Notes: generated by a model not told the origin, from the letters alone. Positions 19,759 through 30,414 are shown, counted from the stretch's first letter. The stretch: DNA of 64,000 bases from Pseudoxanthomonas sp. NC8 (GCA_025232375.1 CP060419.1:1797001-1861000); one strand, 5' to 3'. Made by a program: numbers and translations.

Positions 19759-20253
19759 CTAGTCATCGCAGGGCCGCCCTCGAATGCCTCGAGCGCTCCG
19801 GCGAACTTCGCCATCAGGCGCGCAAGTTCGGACACGTCCTGCTGTGCCCACGAGGCAAGGATCTCCCGCCCCATCCGCTCGCGAGCCGCATCCAGGCGGT
19901 CCGTCATTTCCTTGCCCTTTTGCGTGATCGTCGCCTCGCGGATTCGGCGGTCTTCGGCCTTGCCCTGTCGGGTCACAAGCTCCATCGATGCCAGCTTCGC
20001 CACCTGGCGACTGATCGTCGTGTAATCGCGGCCAAGGCTGTCGGCCAGCTCCACCACCCCGATCGGGCCACGCTGCTCGATCGCCACCAGCAGCCGGAAC
20101 AGCGCCCTGGTCCAGCTTCACGCCCGCCGCCTGGATCAGCCGAACATCGTTTCCGGGGCGATTCATCACGCCTGTGATGGTGATCAGCGAGTGGTGGAGC
20201 GACCTCAGTTCACGCGAAATATGTGTATCTTGCACTCGTTTACCGGCAGCCAT
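19759..20253 (-). CDS. MarR-family transcriptional regulator, frameshifted
   Basis: Winged-helix regulator transcribed away from the flavin monooxygenase gene, which it probably represses. The HTH is ALFRLLVAIEQRGPIGVVELAD plus LGRDYTTISRQVAKLA (written in parts), followed by the wing DRRIREATITQKGKEM. The break at 20107 is a GACCAGGCG read GACCAGGGCG. The end is uncertain: the corrected frame runs on, while the neighbouring frame stops at 19759, 18 bases from the convergent small gene. The long open frame that appears to fuse this protein to the MscS channel is not credible. Confidence 0.85.
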   Translation of the reverse strand: MAAGKRVQDTHISRELRSLHHSLITITGVMNRPGNDVRLIQAAGVKLDQGAVPAAGGDRAAWPDRGGGAGRQPWPRLHDDQSPGGEAGIDGACDPTGQGRRPPNPRGDDHAKGQGNDGPPGCGSRADGAGDPCLVGTAGRVRTCAPDGEVRRSARGIRGRPCDD

Positions 20254-20261
20254 AGGATCGT

Positions 20262-20294
20262 CTCCAGTTAAGTGCATAGTACACACAACTGGAG
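20262..20294. promoter_or_regulatory. Inverted repeat between marR and the monooxygenase gene
   Basis: Perfect 8-base arms CTCCAGTT and AACTGGAG separated by 17 bases, with an inner GTG/CAC dyad (GTGCATAGTACAC). The outer arms also supply the GGAG ribosome-binding sites of both divergent genes. A MarR dimer bound here could block both. Confidence 0.6.
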
Positions 20295-20301
20295 ATTGGA
20301 A

Positions 20302-21831
20302 ATGTGCGCAACGCCTGATGTTGTGATCTGTGGCGCCGGTGCCACGGGCCTGACCCTGGCCATCGAACTAGCGCGCCGCGGCGTGTCCTTTCGCCTGCTT
20401 GAGCAGCGCGAGCACCCGTTCAATGGTTCGCGTGGCAAGGGCATTCAGCCCCGCAGCCAAATCTTCGAGGACATGGGCATCGTCGACCGCCTGTTCGCGG
20501 CTGGAGGCCCCTACCCTCGCTGGCGCACCTACCTGGCGGACGGCAGCAGCAGGGATACGGACCTTGCTGACGGCGCCGCGTCCACTGCGGCCGAGCCATA
20601 CCGGCAGCCGCTTATGGTTCCGCAGTTCCTCACCGAGGCGGTGCTGCGGGAGCGCTTGGCCGAGCTGGGGCAGCGGGTCGAATTCGGCCACGCGCTGACC
20701 GGCTTCGAGCAGGACGCCGATGGCGTCACCGTCCGCATCGCCACTCCAGAGGGCGGACAGTCCGTCCGTGCCCGATATCTGGTCGGCGCGGACGGCGGGC
20801 GCAGCTTCGTGCGCCAAAGGCGCTGTGCATCGGCTTTCCGGGCAAGACGCTGGGCGTGCGGGCGGTGGTGGCGGACCTGGTGCTCGAAGGGCTGTCGCGC
20901 GAGGCGTGGCACAACTTCAACGAAGATGACATGGCACGCCGCATCTCGTTGTGCCCGCTGATGGGCACCGAGCTGTTCCAGCTGCAGGCCCCCGTCCCGC
21001 CCGACGGCGAAGTGGCCCTGTCGGTGGAGGGACTGCACAACATGGTGCGCGAGCGTACTGCACGCGATGACATCGTCGTGCATGCCGTGCTCTGGTCCTC
21101 GCTCTACCAGATGAACGCACGACTCGCCGACCGCTTCCGCGACCGTCGTGTATTCCTCGCCGGTGACGCAGCGCACACGCATCCGCCGACCGGCGGACAA
21201 GGCCTCAACACCAGCGCGCAGGATGGCTACAACCTGGGGTGGAAGCTGGCCTCGGTGCTGCGCGGGGCCCCAGCGAGGCTGCTGGATACCTACGAAGAGG
21301 AACGCAGGCCCATCGCGGCATCGGTGCTGGGCTTGACCACGAGGCTTCTCGACAACGCTAAGGCAAGGCGACCATCGCCGCGGCCGGGACGTGCAGCAGC
21401 TCGACCTGGGATATCCGGAATCATGGCTGTCGGCACCGGCGGACCGCAGCCGGCCGATCGGTCCGGGCAAGCGCGCGCCGGATGCGCCGCTGCAGGGCGC
21501 CGGCGGACAGGCACGACGGCTTTTCGAGTTGCTTCACGGAACCCACTGGACGCTGCTGGGATACGAATCGGATCGAATGGCGGCCCCCTCGCGCCCGGGC
21601 CTTCGGGTACATGTGATCGGTCCGTCGGCTGAACTGCGCGATACGGATGGACAGTTCGCTCAGGCCTACGGAATGGAAACGGGCGAATGGATTCTCATCC
21701 GCCCGGACGGCTACGTGGCTGCGTTCGTCGGTGCAGCGCGCATCAATATGCTGGTCAAGCACTTCGACACGATCGACGACGCGCTGCTGGCGCACGCCGA
21801 GACTTCTGTGGGAACGAAGATCCGGACTTGA
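20302..21831 (+). CDS. FAD-dependent aromatic monooxygenase (PF01494 type), frameshifted
   Basis: Flavin hydroxylase that probably oxidises an aromatic or polyketide-like substrate. It has an N-terminal FAD motif GAGATGLTLAIELARRG, a middle ARYLVGADGGRSFVR, and the GD motif VFLAGDAAHTHPPTGGQGLN. A C-terminal thioredoxin-like domain (LRVHVIGPSAELRD, EWILIRPDGYVAAF) is as in PheA/TfdB-like enzymes. Breaks: 20812 (CGCCAGGCG read CGCCAAAGGCG) and 21357. About 508 residues after repair. Paired with a divergent MarR regulator, a common arrangement for drug or phenolic detoxification; antibiotic inactivation is possible but unproven. Confidence 0.88.
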
Positions 21832-22090
21832 ATCCACACGAGCGAGAAGGCACGTGGACAAATTAGCCTCTGCCGCATCTACGGGCGAGTGAAGATGCCC
21901 TGCTCTGCCCGCACAAGTTATGCAGGGGCCCTCTACCCCGACAACAGTCCCTAGTCGCGCGCTCCAAAGATGTCCTTTAGGCCAGAAGTGGGCACGCGAA
22001 TGCCAGGTAGATGCGAGCAAGGCCGGGCCATGAGACGGCTGCTGGCCTCGCCGGGGTTTCAGCGCCGCGCCCGATGCCGCCTGCGCTGCG

Positions 22091-23343
22091 CTAGAAAGCG
22101 ACAGCATCCCTGATCAGCGGACAGGTCATGCAGTGGCCGCCGCCGCGGCCGCGCCCCAGCTCCGCACCGACGATCGTGATCACCTCGACACCCTCCTTGC
22201 GCAGCGCCGTGTTGGTGGTCACGTTGCGGTCGTATGCCATGACCACCCCGGGCGACAGCGCCACGAGGTTGTTGCCGCTGTCCCACTGCGAGCGTTCGGC
22301 CGCGTAGTGGTCCCCACCGGCGGGGACCATGCGCAGCTTCTTGAGGCCCGGGGCTTCGGCGACGACATCGTTGAAGTGCTTCTTCTCGACGGTCAGTTCG
22401 TAGCCGGGTCCCTTGTCGGCGGGACGCAGGCTGATGGGCGTGATCTGGTCGACGATGCCCGGAAAATAAGTGGCCACGTCACGGTCGGCGAAAGTGAAAA
22501 CCGTGTCCAGGTGCATCGCCGAACGCAGCTTGGGCATGGATGCCACGATCACCCGCTCGGCCGCACCGTGCTCGAATAGTGATTTGGCCAGCTGGGAGAT
22601 CGCGGTGCGCGAGCTGCGTTCGCTCATGCCGATCAGGACCACGCCCCTGCCCGCCACGAGTACGTCGCCGCCTTCCAGCGTCGCGTTGCCATGGTCCAGC
22701 GTCGGGTCTCCGTACCACACCGGGAAGCCTGCATTGGCGAAGTCCGGGTGGAAGCGGTAGATCGCGGCCGTGAGGATCGTCTCCTCATGGCGTGCGGGCC
22801 AGAACAGCGGGTTCAGCGTCACGCCGCCGTAGATCCAGCAGGTGGTGTCGCGGGTGTAGAGCATGTTCGGCAGCGGTGGCAGCAGGTAGCCGAACATGTC
22901 CGGCACCGCGCGTGATGCGCGCAGGATCGGTCCGGCGAATTCATCCGGGATCTCCAGCACGCTCAGGCCCCCAATCAGCGTGTTGGTAAGATCCCCAGGG
23001 CGACAGGCTGTCCAGGTAGGCTCGCACGTCGGCCATGACGTCCAGCCCGACTTCGTTTGCGTTGATCTGGTGGTCGAGGATCCACGTGCGTGCTTCGGGA
23101 AGCGCCACGGTCTCGGCCAGCATCTGGTGCATCTCGACCACGTCCACGCCGCGGTCGCGCATCTTGGAGACGAAATCGAAGTGGTCGCGCCTTGGCGTTG
23201 TCCACCCACATCACGTCATCGAACAGCAGGTCGTCCTTGTTGCGCGGGGTCAGCCGCATGTGCGCCGTGCCCGGCGAACAGACCAGTACCTTGCGCAGGA
23301 CCCCCACCTCGGAATGGACGCCGTACTGCGGTTGCGTGGACAT
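22091..23343 (-). CDS. arcA: Arginine deiminase ArcA, frameshifted
   Basis: Hydrolyses L-arginine to citrulline and ammonia. It has the N-terminal [19 protein letters not shown], the substrate motif [13 protein letters not shown], then [11 protein letters not shown] and [10 protein letters not shown]. The catalytic Cys is in [13 protein letters not shown] at the C-terminus. Breaks near 23185 and at 22992 (CCCTGGGAT read CCCTGGGGAT). Corrected length is about 415 residues, normal for the family. It follows arcD by 64 bases. No arcB or arcC is present in the window. Confidence 0.95.
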
Positions 23344-23407
23344 CCTGCTGCTCCTGTGTCGTATCAGGGACCGGTCGGTGCGCCCCGGGGAATTATGGGC
23401 GCACCCC

Positions 23408-24846
23408 TCAGAGAACGATGTAGCCGGTGGCGATCCAGTAGATGCCGACCATGGCGCCAATGCAGGCCAGCACGAATATCACCAGGTCGCTGGTACGGTC
23501 GAACAGCTTCATGCCCTGTTCGCGCCGTGCCCAGAAGTAGAGCGCGCTGCCGGGTGCGTACAGGACCGCCGAGAGCACGATGAACTTCATGCCGCCGGCA
23601 TAGAGCAGGAAGCCGGTGTAGATCACGGCCACCGCGGCAATGAGGACGTCGCGCCTGCGCACGGACGCCGGGTCCGCTTCGTAGGTGTCCCCCGCGTGGT
23701 GAGCTTCATCGCGTAGCCCGCCACCAGCAGGAACGGGATCAGGGCCATGGCGCTGGTCAGGTTCAGCATCAGCGCGAACGCATCGGTGGACCAGTAGGTG
23801 GTGACAACGATCAGCTGGACCACGATGTTCGAGGCCCACAGCGCGGCCGAGGGCACTTTGGCCGCGTTCTCGCGCGCGAACAGCGCGGGCATGTCCCGGG
23901 TCCGCGCCGCGGCCGACATCACCTCGGCCACGATCAACGATAAAGGCAAGGTAGGCGCCGAGCACCGAGACAAGCAGGCCCACGCTGACGAATACCGCGC
24001 CCCACGGCCCGACCACCGCTTCCAGCACACCGGCCATGGACGGTTGGCGGATGCCGGCGATTTCCTCGCGCTGCAGCGCCGCGTACGGCAGCAGGGTCAC
24101 CAGCACCATCAGCGTGGTCACCAAGAGGAAACCGACGATGGTGGCGAAGCCTACGTCCCTGCGTTCCTGGCGTACCTTGAATAGACGCTGGCGCCCTCGA
24201 TGCCGAGGAACACGAACACGGTGACGAACATCGTCGCCTTGACCTGCTCGGATCCCGTCCTCCAGCCCTCCCCGTAGAAATTGAAGCGGAACAGATCCAG
24301 CTTGAAGGCGAAGAGCAGGATCAGGATGAACACCACGATCGGCACGATCTTGGCAATGGTCACGACCATGTTGATTGCCGCAGCTTGCTGGATGCCGCGC
24401 AGGATCATGAAGTGGAACAGCCAGATCCCGGCCGAGGCGACCAGGATAGCCACCACCGTGTTGCCCTCCCCGAACACCGGGAAGAACGCACCGAGCGTGG
24501 ACTTGATCAGCACCCAATAGGACACGTTGTCCAGGCAGCTGCCGATCCAGTAGCCGAACGCCGACAGGAACCCCGGGTAGTCGCCGTATCCCTCCTTGGC
24601 GTATGCGAACACGCCGGCGTCCAGGTGCGGCTTGCGTTGTCTTAGGAATTGGAACACGCGGGCCAGCATATACATGCCGGTACCGGCGATGAGCCACGCA
24701 ATCACCGCACCCAGCGGACCGGTTGCACCGGCAAAAGTACGTGGCAGCGAGAAGATCCCCGCGCCAACCATGCTGCCGACCACCATCGCGGTCAATTGCA
24801 GCCGGGACATTCCTGGTCGGTTGATGCCACGTGCATCCCCTGCCAT
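23408..24846 (-). CDS. arcD: Arginine/ornithine (or citrulline) antiporter ArcD-like, frameshifted
   Basis: APC-superfamily amino-acid exchanger with about 12 hydrophobic segments. It has [20 protein letters not shown] at the start, as in ArcD/YdgI-type basic amino-acid antiporters, and [19 protein letters not shown]. The reading crosses four frames: 24170 beside CCAGG, 23939 (GCCTGGTCG read GCCTTTATCG) and 23690 (one G lost from GGGG). Encoded directly upstream of arcA, so it likely imports arginine in exchange for a pathway product. The start is uncertain: ATG 24846 or 24810. Confidence 0.9.
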
Positions 24847-25118
24847 TGGCAACAGTTCGCAGCAGCATTCTGTTCGTGCGCGATGTTAAATCCGAATGAA
24901 TACACCCATCACGCAACGCCTCTTCGCGCCGTCAGACCAGTACAAAGGGTGGTCTGACGTCCCTTCGCCCTGCCCTGCGCTTCCGTTGAGGAGCCTTGGC
25001 CATCGCCGGACGGCCAATGCGCCCACGAGGTCACACCGCTCGCCACCGCTCGGCATGTCATCCACCCGGGTCATCAGGACATGACCACTGGACGCCTGTT
25101 GCTACTGGTCCGGAAAAG

Positions 25119-25676
25119 CTACGGAGGCGATTCTTCTGCGGGAGCATGGCACTGGTCGGGGTGTACCTCACCCGCTGCCCCCTCGCGTCGGGCGATGCGA
25201 CGTGCGGTTGTAGCCCCGAGCGCCGACACCGGCGCCGGGCTGGCCACCAGTGTTTGTGATGTGCTGCCGGATACCAGCACGTGCAAGCGCAGCACGCGGA
25301 ACCTCCACCCGTTGCCATCCATGCGCCTTACCAGACGTCGCCATAGCCCCGCTCCACGGGAAGCTGCGTCGTGCGCTGGGAATGTCGCTGCCAGCATGTC
25401 CCATGCAAGGAAGTCGCTGTCCGGCAGCAGGAACAGGCGCCAGCAACATTGGCCACGCAGATCGACGAACGACAGGCATTCCTGCAACCCTTCGTTGCTG
25501 GAAGATGTTGTCGACTCGGCGCGTACCGCCTGCATCCAGCCGGCGAGCTCGCTTCCACGTCGCGACCGGTACAGGCACAGCACCGTGCCAAGCCCGGCCA
25601 GTTGCGATGGTCGCGGTAACAGCGGCGCTCCTGGCGTCCCTGCGATAGCCGGCATGCCCCGCGTGAGCTTGGTCAT
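25119..25676 (-). CDS. Heme-uptake associated hypothetical ('hemin transport') protein
   Basis: 185-residue soluble protein with no signal peptide. The core segment ELAGWMQAVRAEST, then SFVDLRGQCCWRLFLLPDSD followed by FLAWDML, resembles short proteins encoded just after hemP in Xanthomonadaceae and annotated as hemin transport proteins. The frame is intact. It lies 206 bases downstream of hemP on the same strand and is probably in the same Fur-controlled unit. The first 15 residues and last 40 are low in recognisable pattern, so start and end are less sure. Confidence 0.6.
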   Translation of the reverse strand: MTKLTRGMPAIAGTPGAPLLPRPSQLAGLGTVLCLYRSRRGSELAGWMQAVRAESTTSSSNEGLQECLSFVDLRGQCCWRLFLLPDSDFLAWDMLAATFPAHDAASRGAGLWRRLVRRMDGNGWRFRVLRLHVLVSGSTSQTLVASPAPVSALGATTARRIARREGAAGEVHPDQCHAPAEESPP

Positions 25677-25882
25677 GGCGACCCGCTCACAGCCACGCGG
25701 ACCAATTGCAGGTCATCGTGCTGATCGGGACGAGACGGATCATCGATGTCGCTTCGCTCGCGAAGGGCGGTGGACCGGTCGGCTGGCGTCCGATGAACCG
25801 AAGCTGGCAGCCAGGTGGACACGCATGCCGGGTCGCAACCGCGGCACGCGGATACGGGCGGCGACGACCTGTCGCCCGGGGA

Positions 25883-26077
25883 TTACTTGGTCAGGATCAG
25901 CTTGTCGTTGCTGGTATGGCGCAGGCGATACAGCTTGTCGCCGTGGCGGATCAGGATCTCCCGATGTCCCCTGAGCAACTGCTCGCTGCTGAGCACCTGC
26001 TCTTCGACGCCCGGCGCAACGGCAAGCGGACTGGCGGTCTGGAGATGCGACAGCGAAGAATGATGATGCACGTTCAT
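25883..26077 (-). CDS. hemP: Hemin uptake protein HemP
   Basis: Small HemP/HmuP protein. The diagnostic C-terminus is SSEQLLRGHREILIRHGDKL followed by YRLRHTSNDKLILTK. HemP proteins are needed for expression of outer-membrane heme receptors in several proteobacteria. I chose ATG 26077 (MNVHHHSSL) because CCGGAG is 7 bases upstream. The longer reading from 26110 would leave no leader after the Fur site. No TonB-dependent heme receptor is in the window. Confidence 0.9.
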   Translation of the reverse strand: MNVHHHSSLSHLQTASPLAVAPGVEEQVLSSEQLLRGHREILIRHGDKLYRLRHTSNDKLILTK

Positions 26078-26115
26078 CGATGGGCTCCGGCTGGCGGCCA
26101 TGAATGTCATTTGAT

Positions 26116-26134
26116 GATAATGATTCTCATTGGC
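26116..26134 (-). promoter_or_regulatory. Fur box upstream of hemP
   Basis: The 19 bases GATAATGATTCTCATTGGC match the Fur consensus GATAATGATAATCATTATC at 15 of 19 positions. It lies 39 bases before the chosen hemP start, in a locally AT-rich patch. It implies repression by Fe(II)-Fur. Confidence 0.85.
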
Positions 26135-26377
26135 GTGTCAAGCAGGCCGAGTGTCGTGGCACCCCTGATTTGCACGGAACTCGCGGACTGATTCCTTGAA
26201 ATGGATCAGAAGGCCACGTGCCGAGAGGCCGCGAACCGACCGGAGATGCCGGCGAGCAGCACGACCACCGGCATCGCTGGCCCCGCCTGCCAGCCAGGCG
26301 TACCGACGTGGCGATACCAGCCGACCTCATCGCGTCGTGCATTCGCCGGCCGGCACGCGTGCCATGTCGCCAGGCCC

Positions 26378-26752
26378 TTATGGCGGCCCTGTCGGACGCG
26401 GGGACGCATTGTCGCGCTGACGGATCTCGGCGACGTCGCGTTCGAGGAAGTAGTTGAGGAAGGTGCGGATCACGGCGATCGCGCCGAGCTGGCCGATCGC
26501 CTCCCATGAAGGTGCGATCGACGACTCGATGATGTCGGCCGCGAGCTGGAAGGTAAGCCCGGCCACCAGCCAGCGTGCATAGGTCAGCCACAGCACGCGC
26601 CGTTCATGGCCGGTCGCGCTCCTGCCGGTGATGACCATCCAGATCCCGACGAAGAACGTGTATGCGGTGGCGACTGCGATCAGCACCAGCGCCATCAGGT
26701 CGATGGCGGCGACCACCGGCTCGCTCAAAGCATACAGCCAGTGCCTGAGCAT
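26378..26752 (-). CDS. DUF1622 membrane protein
   Basis: Intact 124-residue inner-membrane protein with three hydrophobic segments (VVAAIDLMALVLIAVATAYT, WLVAGLTFQLAADII and LGAIAVIRTFLNYFL), the DUF1622 pattern. It starts 3 bases after the stop of the formylglycine-generating enzyme gene and is the last gene of the sulfatase operon. Function unknown. Confidence 0.85.
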   Translation of the reverse strand: MLRHWLYALSEPVVAAIDLMALVLIAVATAYTFFVGIWMVITGRSATGHERRVLWLTYARWLVAGLTFQLAADIIESSIAPSWEAIGQLGAIAVIRTFLNYFLERDVAEIRQRDNASPRPTGPP

Positions 26753-26755
26753 GCC

Positions 26756-27712
26756 CTAGCCCTCCACGCGCTCGCGGACCACGCAGCGAAAGCCGACGTG
26801 GCTGGTCGAGGTATCGACCGGTTGCGCCATACGCGCGGCCGGGCGGTAGCGGCGGCAGTAATTCGGCGCGCAGGCGTGCGACCCGCCCTTGGTTACCCGC
26901 CGCGGGAATGGGACCTGCGGGTTGCACGGATCGAGGCTGTCCTCGCGCGTGCCGCCACGTGGATTGTCCCGCGTGCAGCAACCTTGGTGGATGCGACCAT
27001 GCTCCTGGTACCAGTCGCTGGTCCATTCCCAGACATTGCCGATCATGTCGTGCAGGCCATAGCCGTTGGCCGGGAACGAGCCGACCGGCGCGGTGAATTC
27101 CCAGCCATCCAGCTTCCGGTTCTCCCACGGGAACTCGCCCTGCCAGGTGTTGGCCATGTAGCGGCCGCCGGGAACCAGCTCGTCGCCCCACGCGAATTCG
27201 GTACCGTCCGCGCCGCCCTTCGAGGCGAACTCCCACTCGGCCTCACTGGGCAGGTCCTTGCCGGCCCAGTGCGCGTACGCCAGCGCGTCCTCGTAGGCCA
27301 CGTGCACGACGGGATGGTCGTCCAGTCGGTCGATCGAACTGCCCGGGCCGCGCGGATGGCGCCAGTCGGCTCCGGCGATGTACTGCCACCAGTTGTAGTG
27401 GTTGTGCAGGTCGACGCGGCCCGGAGGCGGAACCAGGACTACCGAAGACGGCACCAGCAGCGCCGGATCGGCACCCGGGTAGGCGGCCGGATCGGCTGGC
27501 TTCTCGGTAAGGGTCACGTACCCGGTCGCGTCCACGAAGCGGGCAAACTCGCGGTTGGTCACCGTATGCCGGTCGATCCAGAATGCGTCCACGCGCACGG
27601 CGTGCGCCGGCTTCTCTTCCGGATAGTGATGGTCCGAACCCATGGTGAAGGTACCGCCATCGATGCGGACCATGCCGTCCATCGACAACGCCATGCCGGT
27701 TTCCCTGCCCAT
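26756..27712 (-). CDS. Formylglycine-generating enzyme (SUMF1/FGE)
   Basis: Oxidises the active-site Cys of type I sulfatases to C-alpha-formylglycine, using oxygen and copper. The 318-residue frame is intact. It has the N-terminal RIDGGTFTMGSD, LPSEAEWEFASKGG, NVWEWTSDWY, and the C-terminal KGGSHACAPNYCRRYRPAAR. Cys281 and Cys286 have the same five-residue spacing as the catalytic pair of true FGEs, which separates it from SUMF1-fold proteins lacking activity. The start at 27712 overlaps closely with the HAD stop (TGAGTATG), suggesting translational coupling; ATG 27694 is an alternative. Its substrate is almost certainly the sulfatase in the same operon. Confidence 0.93.
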   Translation of the reverse strand: MGRETGMALSMDGMVRIDGGTFTMGSDHHYPEEKPAHAVRVDAFWIDRHTVTNREFARFVDATGYVTLTEKPADPAAYPGADPALLVPSSVVLVPPPGRVDLHNHYNWWQYIAGADWRHPRGPGSSIDRLDDHPVVHVAYEDALAYAHWAGKDLPSEAEWEFASKGGADGTEFAWGDELVPGGRYMANTWQGEFPWENRKLDGWEFTAPVGSFPANGYGLHDMIGNVWEWTSDWYQEHGRIHQGCCTRDNPRGGTREDSLDPCNPQVPFPRRVTKGGSHACAPNYCRRYRPAARMAQPVDTSTSHVGFRCVVRERVEG

Positions 27713-27714
27713 AC

Positions 27715-28697
27715 TCAGTCCCCGAATATCGTGTTCCAGCCGTCCTTCATGCTGATAAGGTCGATCCCATACTCGCCGGCCCGGTCCAGCCCTTCCTTCA
27801 GCGGGCTGGTTCTGAAGTCGCGGTCGTAGGCGAACTCGCGTACGGCGTCATCGTGGTGCAACAGCAGTCCAAGCCTCGCCCCGTGTCCGGCCAGCGTGTA
27901 GCGCAACATCGCAAGATCCCCGTCCGAGTTTCCGAAGGCAAGGATCGGCCGCCGCCCGATATGCAATTCGATGTTCGCCGGCTTCTCCTCGCGGTCGTTG
28001 AAGCTGCCCAGTTGCGGCTGCTTGAGGATCTCGATGCCCTCGGCCGTCACCTCGAACGTGTTCCTGGTGCTGGAGCCCACCACCTGCTCGGGCGGGATGC
28101 CATACAGCCGTTCCGACAGCACGCGCACGAACTCGATGCCGCCGCCGGTAACGATGAATGTCTTGAAGCCATGCGCGCGCAGGTAGTCCAGCAGCTCGCG
28201 CTGGGGCCGGTAGGCGCCCGCACTGAACAGGCGACCGCTCTTCGGGTTCTTCGCGCCTTCGAGCCACCGGGCGACGGTCGCCTTGAACTGCGCCACCGTC
28301 ATCCCGGCATGCACCATGAAGGCAGGTTCGAAGACCTCCTGCCTTATGGGCATGCCGGTAAGGACCTCGATATCTCCCGCCAGCAGCGCCTTCACTGCCG
28401 GTTTGCGCAGCAGGGCCGGATCAGCGGCCCCCAGTCGCCTGAGCTCGTCCAGGACGAAGAACACCTGATATGGAGCGGGTACTCGCACCACAGCGTGCCA
28501 TCGTTGTCGAATACAGCGATGCGTTCGGCCGGAGCGACGAACTCGTCCCCACCCTCGCGGGTCACCCGGGCGACGAAGTCGACGATCCGCGCCCGGACCC
28601 CGCCACTGTTCCAGCCGGGAAGTTCATTCGCCACCTGCCACCCGCCCGCTAAAGGGCCTGCACGCGGGAATGGCAATGGGGCAATCGAGCGCCCCAT
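27715..28697 (-). CDS. HAD-family phosphatase, frameshifted
   Basis: Haloacid dehalogenase-like hydrolase. Motif I is IAVFDNDGTLWCEYP. Motif II is FKTFIVTGGGIEF, and motif III/IV is RRPILAFGNSDGDLAML. The frame breaks near 28468, where the family would read EYPLHFQVFFVLDEL and the DNA shows CATATCAGGTG, consistent with a damaged CCAGG. About 327 residues. The start is uncertain: ATG 28697 is the first in frame, but homologues often begin with a signal peptide and LPxWN. It lies between the sulfatase and FGE genes. Confidence 0.82.
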
Positions 28698-28762
28698 GGC
28701 CTCGTCCACCTGCGCCGGAAGCGCGCGATCCGGCCGCGCGCCCTGCTCCCTGCCTGCGACGG

Positions 28763-30414
28763 TCAGTCACCGCCGGCCGCCTCGCTCATCTTCGCCATCG
28801 CGTCGTCGATGGTGAAGCTGTTCGGCCGCTGCACCGCCGGAAATTCGCGGAACGTCTCGGCGAACTTGCCCGCTACGGCCTGCACCGCGTAGATCAGATA
28901 GGCGCGCTGCATCATCCAGTCGTTGTAGGTGTTGGATGTCACCGTGGCGAATTCGTACGGGTCCGTGCGCAGGTTGTATATGACGGGCCCCCTGAGCCGC
29001 ACGAATGGATCACGCCACACGGCCAGCCCGCCCGCCGTCCGCTGTTCCATGAAGGTCACCTTCCAGTTGTCCATGCGCACGGCAAGCACATCGCCGTCGT
29101 CGCTGAAGTAGAAGAAGAAATTGCGTGGGCTCTTCTTCTCCTTGCCGGTCAGGTAGCCGGTAAGGCTGACGCCGTCAATGTGGTTCTTGTAGGTCCGTCC
29201 AATCGCCTTGTACCCCTTCTTTAGCTTGTCCACGACATCAGGGGCGCCGGCGATGTCCATGGGGAAGGTCGGCAGCCAGTCATGGTGCTGCACGATCTCG
29301 TTGCTGACCGAACCGGCCTGGATGCGCCCGGGCCAGCGCACAACCATGGGTACGCGGAACGCTCCTTCCCAGTTGGTGTTCTTCTCGCTGCGGAACGGGG
29401 TCGTGCCCGCATCGGGCCACGAATTGCGATGCGGGCCATTGTCGGTCGAGTACTGGACGAAGGTATCGTCGGCGACGCCGATCTCGTCGAGAAAATCCAG
29501 CATCTGGCCGACGTTTCGGTCGTGGTCGATCATCGTGTCGTGGTAGGGCGATTGCCAGCGCCCCGCCTGCCCGCGACTCTCCGGCTTGGGGTGGGTGTAC
29601 AGGTGCATGTGGGTGGTGTTAAGCCATACGAACCATGGCTTGCCGGCCTTCTCCTGGCGCTTGATGAAATCCTTCGCCGCCGCGACGAACTCGTCGTCGC
29701 AGGTCTCCATCCGCTTGCGATTGAGCGGCCCGGTGTCCTTGATCTTCTGCTTTCCGACGCGGCCCCAGCGTGGATGCGTGGTGGCGTCGTCCTTGTCGGT
29801 GGCCCAGGGTGTGGAGCACGCCCCGCGGCCCGAAGGTTTCGCGGAACTTCGGGAAATCATCCGGCGGAGGATAGTCGTCCATCTCCGGCTCTTCCTCGGC
29901 ATTGAGGTGGTACAGATTGCCGAAGAACTCGTCGAAGCCGTGGTTGGTCGGCAGCATGTGGTTGAGGTCGCCGAGGTGGTTCTTGCCGAACTGGCCGGTG
30001 GCGTATCCCTGTTCCTTGAGCAACGCGGCAATGGTCACCAGCTTCTCGTTCATGCCGATGGGCGCGCCCGGCAGGCCTACCTTCGACAGCCCCGTGCGGT
30101 ACACGCTCTGCCCGGTGATGAAGGCGGAGCGCCCGGCCGTGCAGCTCTGTTCGCCGTAGCTGTCGGTGAACATCATCCCTTCCTGCGCCAGGCGGTCGAT
30201 GTTCGGCGTGCGGTACCCCATCAGGCCGTGCGAGTAGCAGCTGAGGTTCGAGATGCCGATGTCGTCGCCCCAGATCACCAGGATGTTGGGCTGCTTTCGC
30301 GCGCCACCGGCGGCGGACCCGGACGGCGCCGCGGACCTGGGCGGCAGCGGGCTTGCCGGGCTTGCCGGGCTTGGTTGCGTTCGTGCCCTTGGGTGCTTCT
30401 TTCACCTTTGCCAT
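28763..30414 (-). CDS. Type I sulfatase / arylsulfatase, frameshifted
   Basis: Alkaline-phosphatase-fold sulfatase. The metal-binding N-terminus is PNILVIWGDDIG. The maturation motif CTAGR has its formylglycine Cys codon at 30141-30143. Later come HMHLYTHPKPES and STDNGPHRNSWPD. The leader has no membrane segment: it is a Lys/Pro/Ala-rich stretch starting MAKVKEAPKGTN, so the enzyme is probably cytoplasmic, or exported some other way. Breaks at 30341 (GCCAGG read GCCCAGG) and 29811 (ACCTGG read ACCCTGG). About 550 residues. The natural sulfate ester is unknown. Confidence 0.93.

Noticed and set aside
18234-20087. A single 617-codon minus-strand frame joining the MarR domain to the MscS channel.
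   Set aside because: The 500-base middle has no domain character, overlaps a plus-strand gene and arises only because the frame happens to lack stops. Both genes have their own starts.
28763-28765. Selenocysteine or other special use of TGA near the sulfatase end.
   Set aside because: The reading frame ends at the expected family length; it is an ordinary stop.
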